From assembly GCA_009667805.1 (NCBI GenBank), contig CM019063.1, positions 61,240,881 through 61,304,880 on the forward strand: 64,000 nt of DNA. Reading direction: 5' to 3'. This document shows positions 10,363 through 22,654 of the stretch, piece after piece. This DNA is from Leptobrachium leishanense. Taxonomy: Eukaryota; Chordata; Amphibia; Anura; Megophryidae. Within the stretch, counting starts at the first letter, position 1. Every line of letters begins with the position of its first letter. Made by a program: the position numbers and the translations under genes. Below the pieces are notes generated by a model that did no database searches, had not been told where the DNA came from, and was given only the letters and a program-made list of their open reading frames with translations.

Positions 10363-11620
10363 TTATTATTCTTTATTTATAAAGCGCCAGCATGTTCCGC
10401 AGCGCTGTACAATAAGCACAGTATAGACAGGGTTACAATACATTGAACAGCATTTGACAAACAGTACAGGAGGAGATGAGGGCCCTATTCCCATAGGAAC
10501 TCACAATCTGGGAGGGTTGGGGTTGGAAACAGGAGGAGAGGACTGTAAGGTGAGAGTGATTGATGGTTGCGTCAGTGAGTTGGGTGGTAGGCTTCCCTAA
10601 ATAGGAACGTTTTAAGGGAGTGTTTGAAGGAAGAGAAGTTAGGGGAAAGTCTGACAGTACGAGGGAGAGCGTTCCAGAGAGTGGGGGCTGCGCGTGAGAA
10701 ATCCTGCAGTCTATCATGGGAAGAGGTGATGCGGGGAGAAGCTAGGCGCAGGTCGCTGTTTGACCTTAGGGAGCGGGCCGGGGTGTATTTGGTGATTAGT
10801 GAGGACAGGTAGTGGGGAGCTGAGTTAGTGAGGGTTTTGTAGGTAAGGATAAGGATTTTGAACTTAATTCTGCAGTGGATGGGGAGCCAGTGAAGGGACT
10901 CGCAGAGGGGAGCGGCAGAGACAGAGCGGCGGGTGAGGTGAATTAGCCTGGTGGAGGCGTTCAGGATGGATTGTAGGGGGGAGAGGCGGGACAGAGGGAG
11001 GCCAGATAAGAGATTATTGCAATAGTCGAGTAGGGAGATTACCAGGGCGTGTATGAGTTGTTTTGTGGTGACAGCGGTAAGAAATGGCCGAGTTCTGGAA
11101 ATATTACGCAGTTGGTATCGGCAGGAGGAGGAAAGAGACTTGATGTGGGGGATGAAGGAAAGAGCAGAGTCAAGTGTAACTCCAAAGCAGCGAACTTGGT
11201 TTGATGGGGAGATGGTGATACCCTCCACCGTTATAGAGAAGTCAGGAGGTGGGGAGGAATAAGTAGGAGTTCAGTCTTTGACATGTTGATCTTTAGGTGG
11301 TGGGAGGCCATCCAGGAGGAGATGCCAGATAAACAGTCACTGACTTTTGAGAGGACAGGGGGAGAGAGATCAGCGGTAGAGAGGTAGATCTGAGTGTCAT
11401 CAGCGTAGAGGTGGTAATTAAAGCCAAAGCTGTTGATGATTTTGCCCAGGGAGGAGGTGTAGATGGAAAAGAGCAGAGGACCAAGGACAGAGCCTTGAGG
11501 TACACCAACAGCTAGAGGCAATGAGGAGGATGAGTTACCAGCAAAGGACACACAGAAGGACCTGTTGGATAAATAGGAGTCAACCCAAGCAAGAAGGATA
11601 GATGTAAGGATAACTTATTA
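10363..11620 (-). mobile_element. L2-type LINE, 5'-truncated, minus strand
   Basis: The 3' tail on the minus strand is GCGCTTTATAAATAAAG followed by (TAA)n at 10363-10387. This marks the 3' end of an L2-like non-LTR retrotransposon. Upstream lie a short 3' UTR and the C-terminal half of a reverse transcriptase. The 5' end breaks off at about 11620, the usual result of incomplete reverse transcription. Confidence 0.85.
10572..11551 (-). pseudogene. L2 reverse transcriptase C-terminal fragment, frameshifted
   Basis: The gene would copy LINE RNA into DNA at the target site. Translation gives [16 protein letters not shown] and, 30 or so residues on, the catalytic YADD box ([12 protein letters not shown]), from about 11505 to 11395. 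The C-terminal region follows: CFGVTLDSALSF, SLLDYCNNLLSGLP, LHWLPI and RIKFKILILTYKTL, to a stop near 10572. The two parts lie in different frames, joined at about 11230-11265 by a one-base shift just after KTELLL. The endonuclease and N-terminal RT are absent. It belongs to the L2 clade by these motifs and cannot be functional. Confidence 0.85.
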
Positions 11621-11678
11621 TTAACTGGTATATCCCCTCTGCTGTCCCGTCCTCCCACCCAGTCCCTATTCTAATTTA

Positions 11679-12086
11679 GGCTGGGGTCCGACGAATGTAG
11701 TGCGAACGCGCGTGCAGCCGCACTTTATCACGGCCGTAGTAGCAGCAAATGACGGGCAATATACGAAGTTCGGCCGCACGAAAGTTCGGCCGCGCAATGC
11801 AAGCGACAAACGAACACATTTTTTCGAGAACGTAGAACCGCTAGTACTGACGTACAGAGTGCGCTGCGTCAGCATAGCGGCATGTGTGCGTGATTACGGA
11901 GATGTCAGACGCTGCTCATGTCCAGCCAACCTCACATCCATTTGTTTTTAATAGCTCCATCAAAAATCACGCACGAAAATGCGCATCGTATGACCGCTTT
12001 CGCGTCTCCCGTTAAAAAATACGTCAATGCGTTCGGACGCACTTTTTTACGGACGATGCGAAAAATGCATTCGTCTGACCCTAGCC
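11679..12086. mobile_element. Harbinger-type MITE, complete, TTA target duplication
   Basis: TTA at 11676-11678 and TTA at 12087-12089 bound inverted ends GGCTGGGGTCCGACGAATG and, from the right, GGCTAGGGTCAGACGAATG. A three-base TWA duplication is diagnostic of PIF/Harbinger transposition. The 408-bp interior is non-coding and very similar to the copy at 61977-62402 (ttttttcgagaacgt, accgctagta, gtacagagtgcgctgcgtc). Confidence 0.8.
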
Positions 12087-12400
12087 TTAATAAGCTCCTT
12101 CTTCCAGCTACTTCTCTTCTCTCTCTGTTTAACCTCATCGCGCCCAAACCTTTGGTCTATCCTTATGCAATCTGCTATACTTTTTCTGGTCGTCAACTCC
12201 ACGCTCGCCCTGCTCCCTTTTGTTTCACATGCCTTAGTCCCTTAGATTGTAAGCTCACGGGATGTTTGGCTGAGCATGTGTACAAGTGCTGTATTAGAAG
12301 GACAGTGATCCTACGGGCAGGACCATCTGTTCCTTATGTTTTATTATTTAATGTCTCATGTTTGTGCTTCCCCATTGTAAAGCGCTAGGGCAAGATTTAA
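12087..12400 (+). repeat. L2-like 3' UTR fragment
   Basis: The text cccttagattgtaagctc, then ccccattgtaaagcgctag, is the typical L2 3' UTR arrangement and also appears near 33976 and 58263-58380. No reverse transcriptase is attached. The Harbinger MITE just before it may have inserted into this fragment. Confidence 0.5.
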
Positions 12401-12639
12401 ATTTTTTGGATAGTACAAATGTAAGCGTAATTGAGTCATTTCTGTCACCCTGTATTACTGTAAAGAAGCTACATGGAGCAGCCTCCACCCTCACTGTAAC
12501 AAAAAGCTCAACAAACTTTACTGCTACATTACAACAGCCAGGAAGAGGGCATAATATGGGGAGAGCTCTGGGGGTCAATCACTGCTGTACAGGGATAAGA
12601 TTCAGGGGGTTATAAGGAGTGTAAATCCCTGTACAGTAC

Positions 12640-13425
12640 AGATACAAGGTGTTGCTGTAATTGCCATACACAGGCATTATGCGGCACATACAGATACATG
12701 GTGTTAATCTAATTGCCATACACAGGCATTATGCAGCACATACAGATACAAGGTGTTGCTGTAATTGCCATACACAGGCATTATGCAGCACATACAGATA
12801 CAAGGTGTTGCTGTAATTGCCATACACACGCATTATGCAGCACATACAGATACAAGGTGTTGCTGTATTGCCATACACAGGCATTATGCAGCACATACAG
12901 ATACAAGGTGTTGCTGTAATTGCCATACACAGGCATTAATGCAGCACATACAGATACAAGGTGTTGCTGTAATTGCCATACACAGGCATTATGCAGCACA
13001 TACGATACAAGGTGTTACTGTAATTGCCATACACAGGCATTATGCGGCACATACAGATACAAGGTGTTGCTGTAATTGCCATACACAGGCATTATGCAGC
13101 ACATACAGATACAAGGTGTTAACCTAATTGCCATACACAGGCATTATGCAGCACATACAGATACAAGGTGTTGCTGTAATTGCCATACACAGGCATTATG
13201 CAGCACATACAGATACAAGGTGTTACTGTAATTTCATACACAGGCATTATGCAGCACATACAGATACAAGGTGTTGCTGTAATTGCATACACAGGCATTA
13301 TGCAGCACATACAGATACAAGGTGTTACTGTAATTTCATACACAGGCATTATGCAGCACATACAGATACAAGGTGTTGCTGTAATTGCCATACACAGGCA
13401 TTATGCAGCACATACAGATATTGGT
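12640..13425. repeat. 52-bp minisatellite, about 15 copies
   Basis: The unit contains ttgccatacacaggcattat, gcagcacatacagatacaag and gtgttgctgtaa. Small indels such as an extra a at 12935 and a missing a at 13002 separate copies, and gttactgtaattt variants alternate in the right half (13210-13340). It is flanked by unique sequence with no clear transposon ends. Confidence 0.9.
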
Positions 13426-13439
13426 ATTTTTTGGAAGCT

Positions 13440-14278
13440 GCATTGCTAATAATCTCTTCCTTTTTTTTTTTTTTTTTTTACCACGTAAAGGCCAATTCTG
13501 CCTATACGATTATGCAGACCCCGGCGTATGAACTTGTGCAGGATAAGAAACGACATCTAGAGTTCAGACCCTTTCATCCCAGTAATCTTTCTCCAAAGGG
13601 TAAACCCATATATGGAATATAAACATTTTTTTTATTTTTTTAACCTTTCAACTATATTGGAATAACTATCTTGAGGCAAATTGTAATTTTTACCCTACAT
13701 TTAGTTGTTGACTGCACATTCCATGTTTTACATAAAGGTTTTTTGTTTTTTTTATATAAACTATCGACTTGGTGGTTAAAGGGGGAAAAATGGAAAACAT
13801 TATAGCAAAGCTTGTAAAATAGTGGGATTTCTTTGGTGTTTCTAATTCCTGTTGTTGTACAGATAATTAATTCATCAGATATGGGATTGCAGAGTTCCTA
13901 ATGTTCTGCATACCAAACCCGACACATAGCGAACAGATTACTTAATAATATCCACCCCTAGGGGCCTCGACGCAGGAAAGACATTCAGCAGATGGAAGAC
14001 TACTGCTACAATCATGGTGTGTGACAAGCAGATATCATGATATCCAAAATAATGTCAACCATGGGATGGGAAGCCGGGGCACGGAGAGGAAGTGCTGTAA
14101 CGAGAAGGAATGATAACAAGATTCTTTCGGTGTCATGTGTGCTTATTGAGCCGCGGCGTCCCGTAAAGCTATTTATTTTTTTTATGGCTCAGGTTTTCAG
14201 CCTTTTCACTTTATCCATGTGAACGCATTGCTCTGTGTGATGACAAAGACATGGCTGAGCAATGCTCAAGGTCTTCCA
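13440..14278. other. No recognisable feature
   Basis: T-rich unique sequence with no recognised gene, repeat terminus or domain. Short open frames, for instance around 13489-13620, lack any identifiable motif or supporting splice context. Confidence 0.45.
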
Positions 14279-14340
14279 ATGCTTCAATTCATAATGTGAA
14301 AAAAAGGTTTTTGAGGGTCCTGAAGATGAGCAACGGTACT

Positions 14341-14558
14341 AGTGGCCTGCTCTATGGTGGGGCCTGCTCTATGGTGGGGCCTGCTCTATGGTGGAGCCTG
14401 CTCTATGGTGGAGCCTGCTCTATGGTGGAGCCTGCTCTATGGTGGGGCCTGCTCTATGGTGGTGGCCTGCTCTATGGTGTGGCCTGCTCTATGGTGGGGC
14501 CTGCTCTATGGTGGGGCCTGCTCTCGGTGGGGGCCTGCTCTACGGTGGGGCCGCTCAG
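14341..14558 (+). repeat. 18-bp minisatellite within one foldback arm
   Basis: About 12 copies of ggcctgctctatggtggg lie in the left arm of the foldback. The matching place in the right arm (about 14886-14906, inverted) holds a single unit, ggcctgctctagagtgggg. The array therefore expanded after the inverted structure formed. Open frames across it are periodic artefacts. Confidence 0.85.
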
Positions 14559-14691
14559 GTCTCACAAGGTTTTAGCTTGATTGAGCCATTACAGAGACGA
14601 CTGCTCCACATGCAAATCAGACGCTATCACCCAGAATGGGTGGCCAGTGCTGAATGCCAAGGACGTCATCTCTGCAACAGAGGTGCAGCAA

Positions 14692-14734
14692 CCCCCGACG
14701 ATCGTTTCGGCCTTGTTAGGCTTCATCAGGAGAT
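14692..14734 (-). ncRNA. Hammerhead-ribozyme-like motif (copy B)
   Basis: On the minus strand: stem I ATCTC, core CTGATGA, an extra A, stem II GCCT-AACA-AGGC plus C, box GAA, self-complementary ACGATCGT as minimal stem III, C at the cleavage position, then GGGGG. Stem I pairs with G-U wobbles over about four pairs. The order of all core elements is that of a type I hammerhead. It sits at the centre of the foldback element. Compared with copy A the stem III differs but remains palindromic, which looks like compensatory change. Confidence 0.55.
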
Positions 14735-15179
14735 ATAGCTGACACCCCTCTAGGCACCTTGAGCAAGGGGTCTATGTATATATTACTCTGTAAATCGCTC
14801 ATGCAGGGATAACGACCTTGGCATTCAGTACTGGGTGATAGCAGTCATCTGTGTAATGGCACAGTTGAGCTGAGACCTGAGCGGGCCCCACTCTAGAGCA
14901 GGCCACTTTGCTCGTCCTCAGGACACTCATAAACCTCTTCCTTTTTTTTTATCGCTATAATGCTTCAATTTGTTCCAGTGGTACCCTTGGGTTTGTGTCC
15001 CTCCCCCCACTAGTTTTTCAGTGACGGAGATATCCCTAAATCTTAAATTGTACTTTGACTGTTTTCCGCATAAAAGGTCTTTGAGTCAGTGGCGGATCCA
15101 GGGGGGCACAGCGGGCATGTGTCGTCCCCCTCGGCTGCATTCCCTTTATAGGGCACTATTCCAATCTTAACGCTCACAC

Positions 15180-15570
15180 AGCTGAGCGCTATCATTAACT
15201 TTGGGCTATGTGGTCCTAGCGTGGCTTGCCCATATTGCATTCCGAACGCTAACGGGTTAAAAAACCTATTGGTGCTTTCTAATGCAAGCTTACTGTACTT
15301 TGGCTCCCTGTGCTTAACATGGGGAGGCGCAAAGAGTAATTAGGACTTTCAATGCTAATTACGCCCCACTGTGTTTAACTGAAAAGTAAACAACAGCTAG
15401 AAGCTGGTGCTAACTGATTCCGCTTCGAAGGAATCCGTCAGCACCAGCGGAAAATCACAAGAAAAATTAGATACTCTCCTCTCATCCCGCGGTGAGGACG
15501 GTGGTCCGATCTGCTGCTTCTGGCCGCCGGGAGCAGAGTGAGACTGGAGGGAAAAAAAGTCACCAGGCTC
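15180..15570. repeat. Unclassified MITE, copy 1 of 2 (with 19330-19720)
   Basis: Shared blocks in the same order include gctaacgggttaaaaaacc, actgtactttggctccc, cttaacatgggga, a hairpin near 15402-15446 (ctggtgctaactgattccgc and its inverse), then gatactc and cccgcggtgaggac. The same series occurs at 19330-19720. Ends were not resolved. Confidence 0.55.
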
Positions 15571-15604
15571 CCTCCGTGGACCTGCAGGATCTTGCGAGAG
15601 GAGA

Positions 15605-15655
15605 GAATTTTGGACATTGTAGGCATAAACATCTGGGAGACAAGGAGTTTACCAG
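15605..15655. repeat. Fragment of a short hAT MITE (CAGGGGTCTCAAACTC family)
   Basis: The run ggacattgtaggcataaaca followed by tctgggagacaaggagtttaccagccctg matches the right half of the copy at 49227-49361. Only about 50 bases remain. Confidence 0.45.
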
Positions 15656-15940
15656 CCCTGCTCTAAATGCTATCGAAGCAGTTACTGGGGAGGAGTATAG
15701 TTCGGAGATCTTAATTCCCTCTACCCAGACAACCATTTGACCTAAGGCTCGGAAAAGGTGGACTAAAGTGTTCAAATCTTGGTGTCGTGTGTCCTCTATC
15801 CCACTACATTGTCTGTGAGAAGAAAGGGATCTATGAGCTATGGACCCAGGAGTGCGTCAACTCTACAGATTTCATGGAGTGGCAGGATGGCCTCACTTTT
15901 AGCAGAAATTAAGACTAGAATAAAATTCTTCATTAAAATA

Positions 15941-17555
<1,615 letters not shown>

Positions 17556-17557
17556 TA

Positions 17558-18700
17558 AGCTGCAGGCAGCGTTCACCATATGATTAACGATTAGAATGTG
17601 ACTCTCCCACTAAAGTTACAGTTCCTCTTCTGTGGAATGAAGGAAGCAGGTCTCCCCTTGGGGTCTTCCTGTCCCACTGTGTGGGAGACGGTAAAGTACA
17701 GCTTTTCTTCTCAGGTAGGAATCCTTTCAAAGAAAAATGACTTTCCCTCCAGACTCTGGGTAAACTGCACGTTTGAGGTCAAGTGATTAAATTCTTTCAT
17801 GGTATGGGATTGTATTTACATTGATAGCAACTAATCAAGGCTTCCTGTGAAACCACCTCTGGAAACAGGAAAGGAGCAAAAGACTACTTCCATTGACTAC
17901 ATGACGAACCCTGCGGATTTAAAGGAATATTCTATTGAAAAGCCCAGTTCCCCCTTTTTACCTTTACGTACTTGAGCAGATGCTGCTGACTGTCCAATTA
18001 TTTTTTAACTATTCTTGGGTGCTTTTCGCTCCTCATTTCTCACTCGCCACACGTGTTCTGTATTGACACATGAAACAACGCGCTGCCCTCCCTCTTCGGC
18101 TCAGGGCATCCCGAACCCGGAAGTCCCTGAAGATTTTCTGCACAATTTGCGTTCCTACGCAACTTGTGTAGCATAAGAACCGCAAATTGAGTGCCACTAC
18201 CGGACTTGCATACCTTACTTACACAAATTCCGTAATGCCTGTGCAGAACGCTGGATCTGGTCCATCGGCTGCGTCCCTGAGACCGCGCGCTACCATGATT
18301 GGTCTCCGAGAGGGTGGCGTCAACATGATCTCTGCGTGCCAATGTCACTAGTGACCGATCTGGTGACCGGCAGCTGGGAAATTCAATAATCCCGACTGCC
18401 GGTTAAACTCCTACACCTCACCTCGTGATTTCACCCAATTGGGGCAGCAGGGAGGCGACAGGGGGGAACACTCCTCACATCCTGACCACGTTAACACAAT
18501 AAACTGGTGAGGATGAGTAGAGTGTCCCTTTTCAACCACATTGTAGCTTGTAAATAAAGTCCAACCCTCCATTGGTTTAATTTTTCCCCCATTCTTGGTG
18601 GCCAACACAAGTCACAGCAGCTCGGTGATTTATCTTCCTAATTTCAAAGACATGAAAAAGAAAATTAATTGTACACTAAAAGACACCATCTTTGTACATA
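17558..18700. other. No recognised gene; possible decayed MITE sequence
   Basis: A block at about 18040-18350 contains cctacgcaacttgtg- and accgcgcgctacc-like inverted or GC-rich text. I could not find matched termini. No domain is visible in the open frames. Confidence 0.35.
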
Positions 18701-19240
18701 AGGTGTTATTCAGTTGGTACCAGATTGTCATTGACATTTCGGTACTCTCTCGTTCGGCGCACTTCAACAAGTTCAATGAGTTGACCCTGCGGTGAATTTA
18801 GTATTCACCGCAGAGTCCCCGAATCGACCTGCCGATTGCATCCTCAAACTGACGAATTGATCAGATAACTGCCGAGAAACCACTGAATCGATCCTATAAA
18901 CCGCCAGAAAAAGTCGACCAGTGGTAAAAAAGACAACAAAAAACCAACAACTTTTAAAAGAAAATAATGCATGAAAATAATGAGTTCCTATGAATAATAA
19001 TAAAAATGTCTGTTACCTCTAACCCATAAACCAAGCACAGATGAGTTACCTAACCTTAATTTTAACCCTTGCTATTGAGAATGATGCTCCAATTCAGCGG
19101 AGGTATCGAAATTGGAAGAGGACGAATTTCAAGTGTCGAAGTTCAGCCGATTTCAAAACTTCTTTTTCAAAGACTCAACTTTTTGGGCATGTCATTTTTT
19201 TATGCTGCTTTAAAGCTGTGTCTTTACATCAGGATGCCCG
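18700..19240. repeat. Degenerate AGGGTTATTCA-family sequence
   Basis: The text gttattcagttgg, ttcggtactctctcgttcgg, gtgaatttagtattcaccgc and gatcagataactgccgagaaacc matches phrases from the copies at 32071 and 56690-57060. Ends are lost. Confidence 0.4.
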
Positions 19241-19329
19241 GGGGCACACATTGTGCTGCTATTCGGTGGTTTGACTGGCAGAGAGAAGCCGATTAGACTC
19301 TGTGGCCCCTGTTACATACCTAGCGCTAA

Positions 19330-19720
19330 CGGTGAGCACTACTGTTAGCTGCGGTATTAGCAGGCTATTATGATCCAAACGCAAACGGGTTAAAAAACCT
19401 TTTGCATTTGGTATCTTGCGCTTCTCAGTGCGAGGTCACTGTACTTTGCGCCCCCTATACTTAACATGGGGAGCGCAAAGCGTTAATCAGTGCTGGATTA
19501 CAATGTCCCAGCGCTGATTAATGCCTGGCTCTGGTCAACGAAAAGTTAACCTGAGCCAGGACCTGGTGTTAACAGATTCCGCTTCTGCAGAATCCGTTAA
19601 CACCAGCTTTAAAAATAAAAAAAATACAACCAGATACTCACCCTCTGTCCCGCGGCGAGGACTGTCGCTCCGGTCGCCTCCTCCGGCTGGCGGGAGCAGG
19701 GAAAGACAGTGGGAAAAAGT
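19330..19720. repeat. Unclassified MITE, copy 2 (with 15180-15570)
   Basis: It shares gcaaacgggttaaaaaacc, cttaacatggggagcgcaaa, the hairpin ctggtgttaacagattccgc with its inverse (19562-19604), and cccgcggcgaggac. Minus-strand ggtgagtatct near 19639 resembles a splice donor. The family is unnamed. Confidence 0.55.
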
Positions 19721-20429
19721 CTTTCCCTGCGTATCACAACTCTGACCGGCAGAGAGAAACTCAGTGGAGTCCTATGGACTCCAGCGAGTGGATGCTCGCG
19801 GCTGCGCTCAGCGCTGCCGCGAGCATCCTAAGTTTTAACGGCCAGAAACAATGCAGGCAGCATTTTTTGCACCTGCATTGTAATCTGGCGTTAAAACGCG
19901 GGCGCAAGGGGGAAAACTGCAGGCGCAGTTTTTCCTCCCTTGTGCCCACGTTTTAACACACAGATTGTAATAGAGCCCTGTGTCTCTCTAGTTCAGTGGT
20001 TCTCAACCTTTCTAAAGCCGTGACCCCTTAATACAGTTCCTCATGTTGTGGTGACCCCCAAACATTACATTTTTTTTCCTTGCTACGTCATAACTAATTT
20101 TGCTACTGTTATGAATTGTAATGTAAATATCTGATATGCAGGATGTATTTTTATTGCTACAAATTGAACATAATTAAAGCAGAGTAAACAAGAGTAATTA
20201 ATCACAAAGACAAAATGTTATACAGTCTGTTAAGAAAAAAAATACACAGGTATTCATTCATAACCACAGAACTTTAGCATAAATACAAAATATTTGTAAA
20301 CCAAATAAATAACTTTAAAATAAATAATAAACAACAAATACCCCCTAAAAAATTAAATCAGTGGTGCTCACAGTACCCCCCCCAAAAAAAAATCAGTGGT
20401 GCTCTGGGTACTCCCCAAATAAATAAATC

Positions 20430-21460
20430 AGTGGCAACAGAGGGTTGTGGTAAATGGAGTTTATTCGGCACAAGGTCTTGTTACCAGTGGGGTACCTCAG
20501 GGGTCAGTACTTGGACCCATTCTCTTTAATATTTTTATTAGTGATATTAATGGAAAAGTATGTCTTTTTGCTGATGACACAAAGATTTGCAACAGGGTTG
20601 ACGTTCCTGGAGGGATCAGCCAAATGACAAATGATTTAGGTAAACTAAAAAAATGGTCGGAGCTGTGGCAATTGAGTTTTAATGTGGATAAGTGCAAGAT
20701 AATGCACCTGGGACGTAAAAACCCAAGGGCTGAATATAGAATATTTGATACAGTCCTAACCTCAACATCTGAGGAAAGGGATTTAGGGGTTATTATTTCA
20801 GAGGATCTAAGGGTAAGTAGTCAATGTAATAGAGCAGCAGGAAATGCTGGCAGAATGCTTGGTTGTGTAGGGAGAGGTATTAGCAGTAGGAAAAGGGAAG
20901 TGCTCATGCCACTGTACAGAGCACTGGTGAGACCTCACTTGGAGTACTGTGTGCAGTACTGGAGACCGTATCTCCAGAAGGATATAGACATCTTAGAGAG
21001 AGTTCAGAGAAGGGCTACTAAAATGGTGTACGGCTTGAAGGAGAAAAGTTACCAGGAAAGGCTTAATGATCTTAACATGTACAGCTTGGAAAAAAGACGA
21101 GACAGAGGAGATATGATAGAAACATTTAAATACGTAAAGGGAATCCACAAGGTAGAGGAAGGGAGTATATTTAAAAGGAAACAAAGTAGCAAAACAAGAG
21201 GACATAGTCTTAGATTAGAGGGGCAAAGGTTTAAAAGTAACATCAGGAAGCATTATTTTACTGAGAGGGTGGTGGATACATGGAACAGTCTTCCAGTTGA
21301 AGTGGTAGAGGCCAAAACAGTAATTGAATTTAAGCAAGCATGGGATAGGCATAAGGCTATCCTAAACAAAAGATAAATCCAGGTGAAGTATCCATGTAAT
21401 TGGGCAGACTAGATGGGCCGAAAGGTTCTTATCTGCCGACATTTTTCTATGTTTCTAAAT
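20430..21460 (+). mobile_element. CR1-type LINE fragment, 5'-truncated
   Basis: The fragment carries the C-terminal part of a CR1 reverse transcriptase and a 3' tail (gggcagactagatgggccga, then tttttctatgtttcta). The repeated aaataaatcag on both sides (about 20418 and 21456) may be its target duplication. That sequence is already repetitive in the host element, so this is not proof. It sits inside the hAT at 19994-21927 and is younger than that insertion. Confidence 0.85.
20447..21376 (+). CDS. CR1 LINE reverse transcriptase, C-terminal half (open)
   Basis: The 309-codon open frame would be part of an RT that copies LINE RNA at a nicked target. Motifs in order: [17 protein letters not shown] (residues about 14-30), the catalytic ADD in CLFADDTKI (about 39-47), LSFNVDKCKIMHLG, EERDLGVIISEDL, LYRALVRPHLEYCVQYW, LERVQRRATKMV, LEKRRDRGDMIETFKY and the terminal WNSLPVEVVEA. 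This order is characteristic of the CR1 clade. The first codon is GTG-like in context and not a real start: endonuclease and N-terminal RT are missing. The frame is intact from there to the stop, so the insertion is fairly young. Confidence 0.85.
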   Translation: MVNGVYSAQGLVTSGVPQGSVLGPILFNIFISDINGKVCLFADDTKICNRVDVPGGISQMTNDLGKLKKWSELWQLSFNVDKCKIMHLGRKNPRAEYRIFDTVLTSTSEERDLGVIISEDLRVSSQCNRAAGNAGRMLGCVGRGISSRKREVLMPLYRALVRPHLEYCVQYWRPYLQKDIDILERVQRRATKMVYGLKEKSYQERLNDLNMYSLEKRRDRGDMIETFKYVKGIHKVEEGSIFKRKQSSKTRGHSLRLEGQRFKSNIRKHYFTERVVDTWNSLPVEVVEAKTVIEFKQAWDRHKAILNKR

Positions 21461-21949
21461 AAATCAGCGGTGCTTCAGGTCCCCCAAATAAATAAATAAA
21501 TCAATGGTGCTCAGGGTCCCCCAAACAAATAAATCAGAAGTGCTTCAGGTCTCCCCCAAATAAATTAAGCCTTTCTCAGGCAAATAATTAAAATGAAATT
21601 AGCCAGGCTCAGCCAGGCTCAATTAAATCATTGGTGGCAGTGGTGCACAGCGGCGGTGTCCTTAACAAAATAAACTCGGACCTCAGCAGACAGGCGGCCC
21701 GACTTACCCGTCCAGACGTCAGGCTCCTTCAAGCACAGGCAGTGATAGGACATCACTTCCTGTGCGCGAGGATAAGGGGCCGCTCGTCCTCTGCGCTCCG
21801 CTGTGCAGCATTCACGGGACACTGAATACTGCAGCGCTGAATGCTGTTGTGCGGGCGCCCCACAATAGGAAGCCTCAGGCGACCCCCCCCGGAAAGGGCC
21901 GATCGACCCCTAGGTTGAGAACCGCTGCTCTAGTTGTATTAGGTGATTA

Positions 21950-22640
21950 TAGGGGTTATTCAAAGTGCCACGAATGGTGAATTTCCCCGTACGGTGCAAT
22001 TTCGTGGCCATTCGGCTATGCAAAAAGCTGGTGATTCGCCAAATATTAGAAAATTGCCAACGAAATACGGCGACCTTTGGCGTCCGTGAAATCCCCATAG
22101 AGTAGTAACGGTTAATCTATTCAGAGAACACCGAACAGCAGTGAAATGTCCTGATTTTCAGTGGTTTCATTCAACAGGTTTAATCAGACGAATCCCATAG
22201 GCTTCAATGTTAAAAATATTCCCAGTTTTTACCAAATATTCAACCGTTTATTCTTTTCATTTGCAGCAAAAAGTCTCTTTTATTATTCTATTTTTTTTAA
22301 GAAAAATTTAGGCATTTAAAAAATATATTTTGGCGACAATTTTGATTCAAATTTTTTTTTTCAATTCTGTAACAGATCTTTTTATTATTATTCATAAGAC
22401 CTTATATATTTTCCCAGGCATTTTCATGCATTATTTTCTTTCAAAACACCATTTAAAAGTTGCGGGGGGGTGTTTGTTTTTGTTACCCCTGTTCGGCAGC
22501 TGGTCAGCTTTTTCCGGTGGTTTATCAGATTGATTCGGTGATTTTTAAGCAGTTTATCGGATGAGTTCGGTGATTCGCTGCTTTTTCAGATCGATTAGGC
22601 AGTTATCTGATCAATTTCGGCAGTTTTAGGCAAATTAGCT
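21950..22640. repeat. AGGGTTATTCA-family long MITE, copy 2
   Basis: It begins aggggttattcaaagtgcc and shares accgaacagcagtgaaatgt, ggtttaatcagacgaatccc, the ttcaaccgtttattcttttc block and gattcggtgat text with the copies at 59711-60525 and 61331-63113. It runs into the Tc1 element at about 22655. Confidence 0.5.
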
Positions 22641-22654
22641 ATAATTTGGCGCTG

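Larger units (their letters stand above)
14291..14958. mobile_element. Foldback retroelement with 12-bp target duplication
   Basis: AATGCTTCAATT occurs at 14279-14290 and 14959-14970, an exact 12-bp target duplication flanking a 668-bp palindromic insert. The arms match over most of their length, for example ctgaagatgagcaa at 14321-14334 against the inverse of ttgctcgtcctcag at about 14909-14922, and tgctgaatgccaagga against its inverse near 14816. The centre at about 14692-14734 is a hammerhead-like motif. A 12-bp variable duplication argues for an endonuclease-primed retroelement rather than a DNA transposon. I suggest a Penelope-like origin. Confidence 0.7.
19994..21927. mobile_element. 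hAT (Charlie-like) non-autonomous element with nested CR1
   Basis: CTCTAGTT at 19986-19993 and 21928-21935 is an exact 8-bp target duplication. Ends are CAGTGGTTCTCAACCT and the inverse of AGGTTGAGAACCGCTG, the terminal type of Charlie/MER5 hAT elements. No hAT transposase is visible. A CR1 LINE fragment has inserted in its interior at about 20430-21460. Short runs of aaataaatcagtggtgctc repeat on both sides of that insert. Confidence 0.88.

Noticed and set aside
12640..13425. CRISPR-like regular spacing
   Set aside because: The units are head-to-tail tandem repeats without unique spacers, in a eukaryotic genome.
13489..13622. Possible host exon
   Set aside because: A short open frame after a T-rich stretch looks like an acceptor site, but the peptide has no recognisable domain and no partner exon or donor was found.
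15082..15110. hAT-type end cagtggcggatccagggggg
   Set aside because: It resembles a known terminal motif, but no inverted partner or duplication was found, so no element was called.
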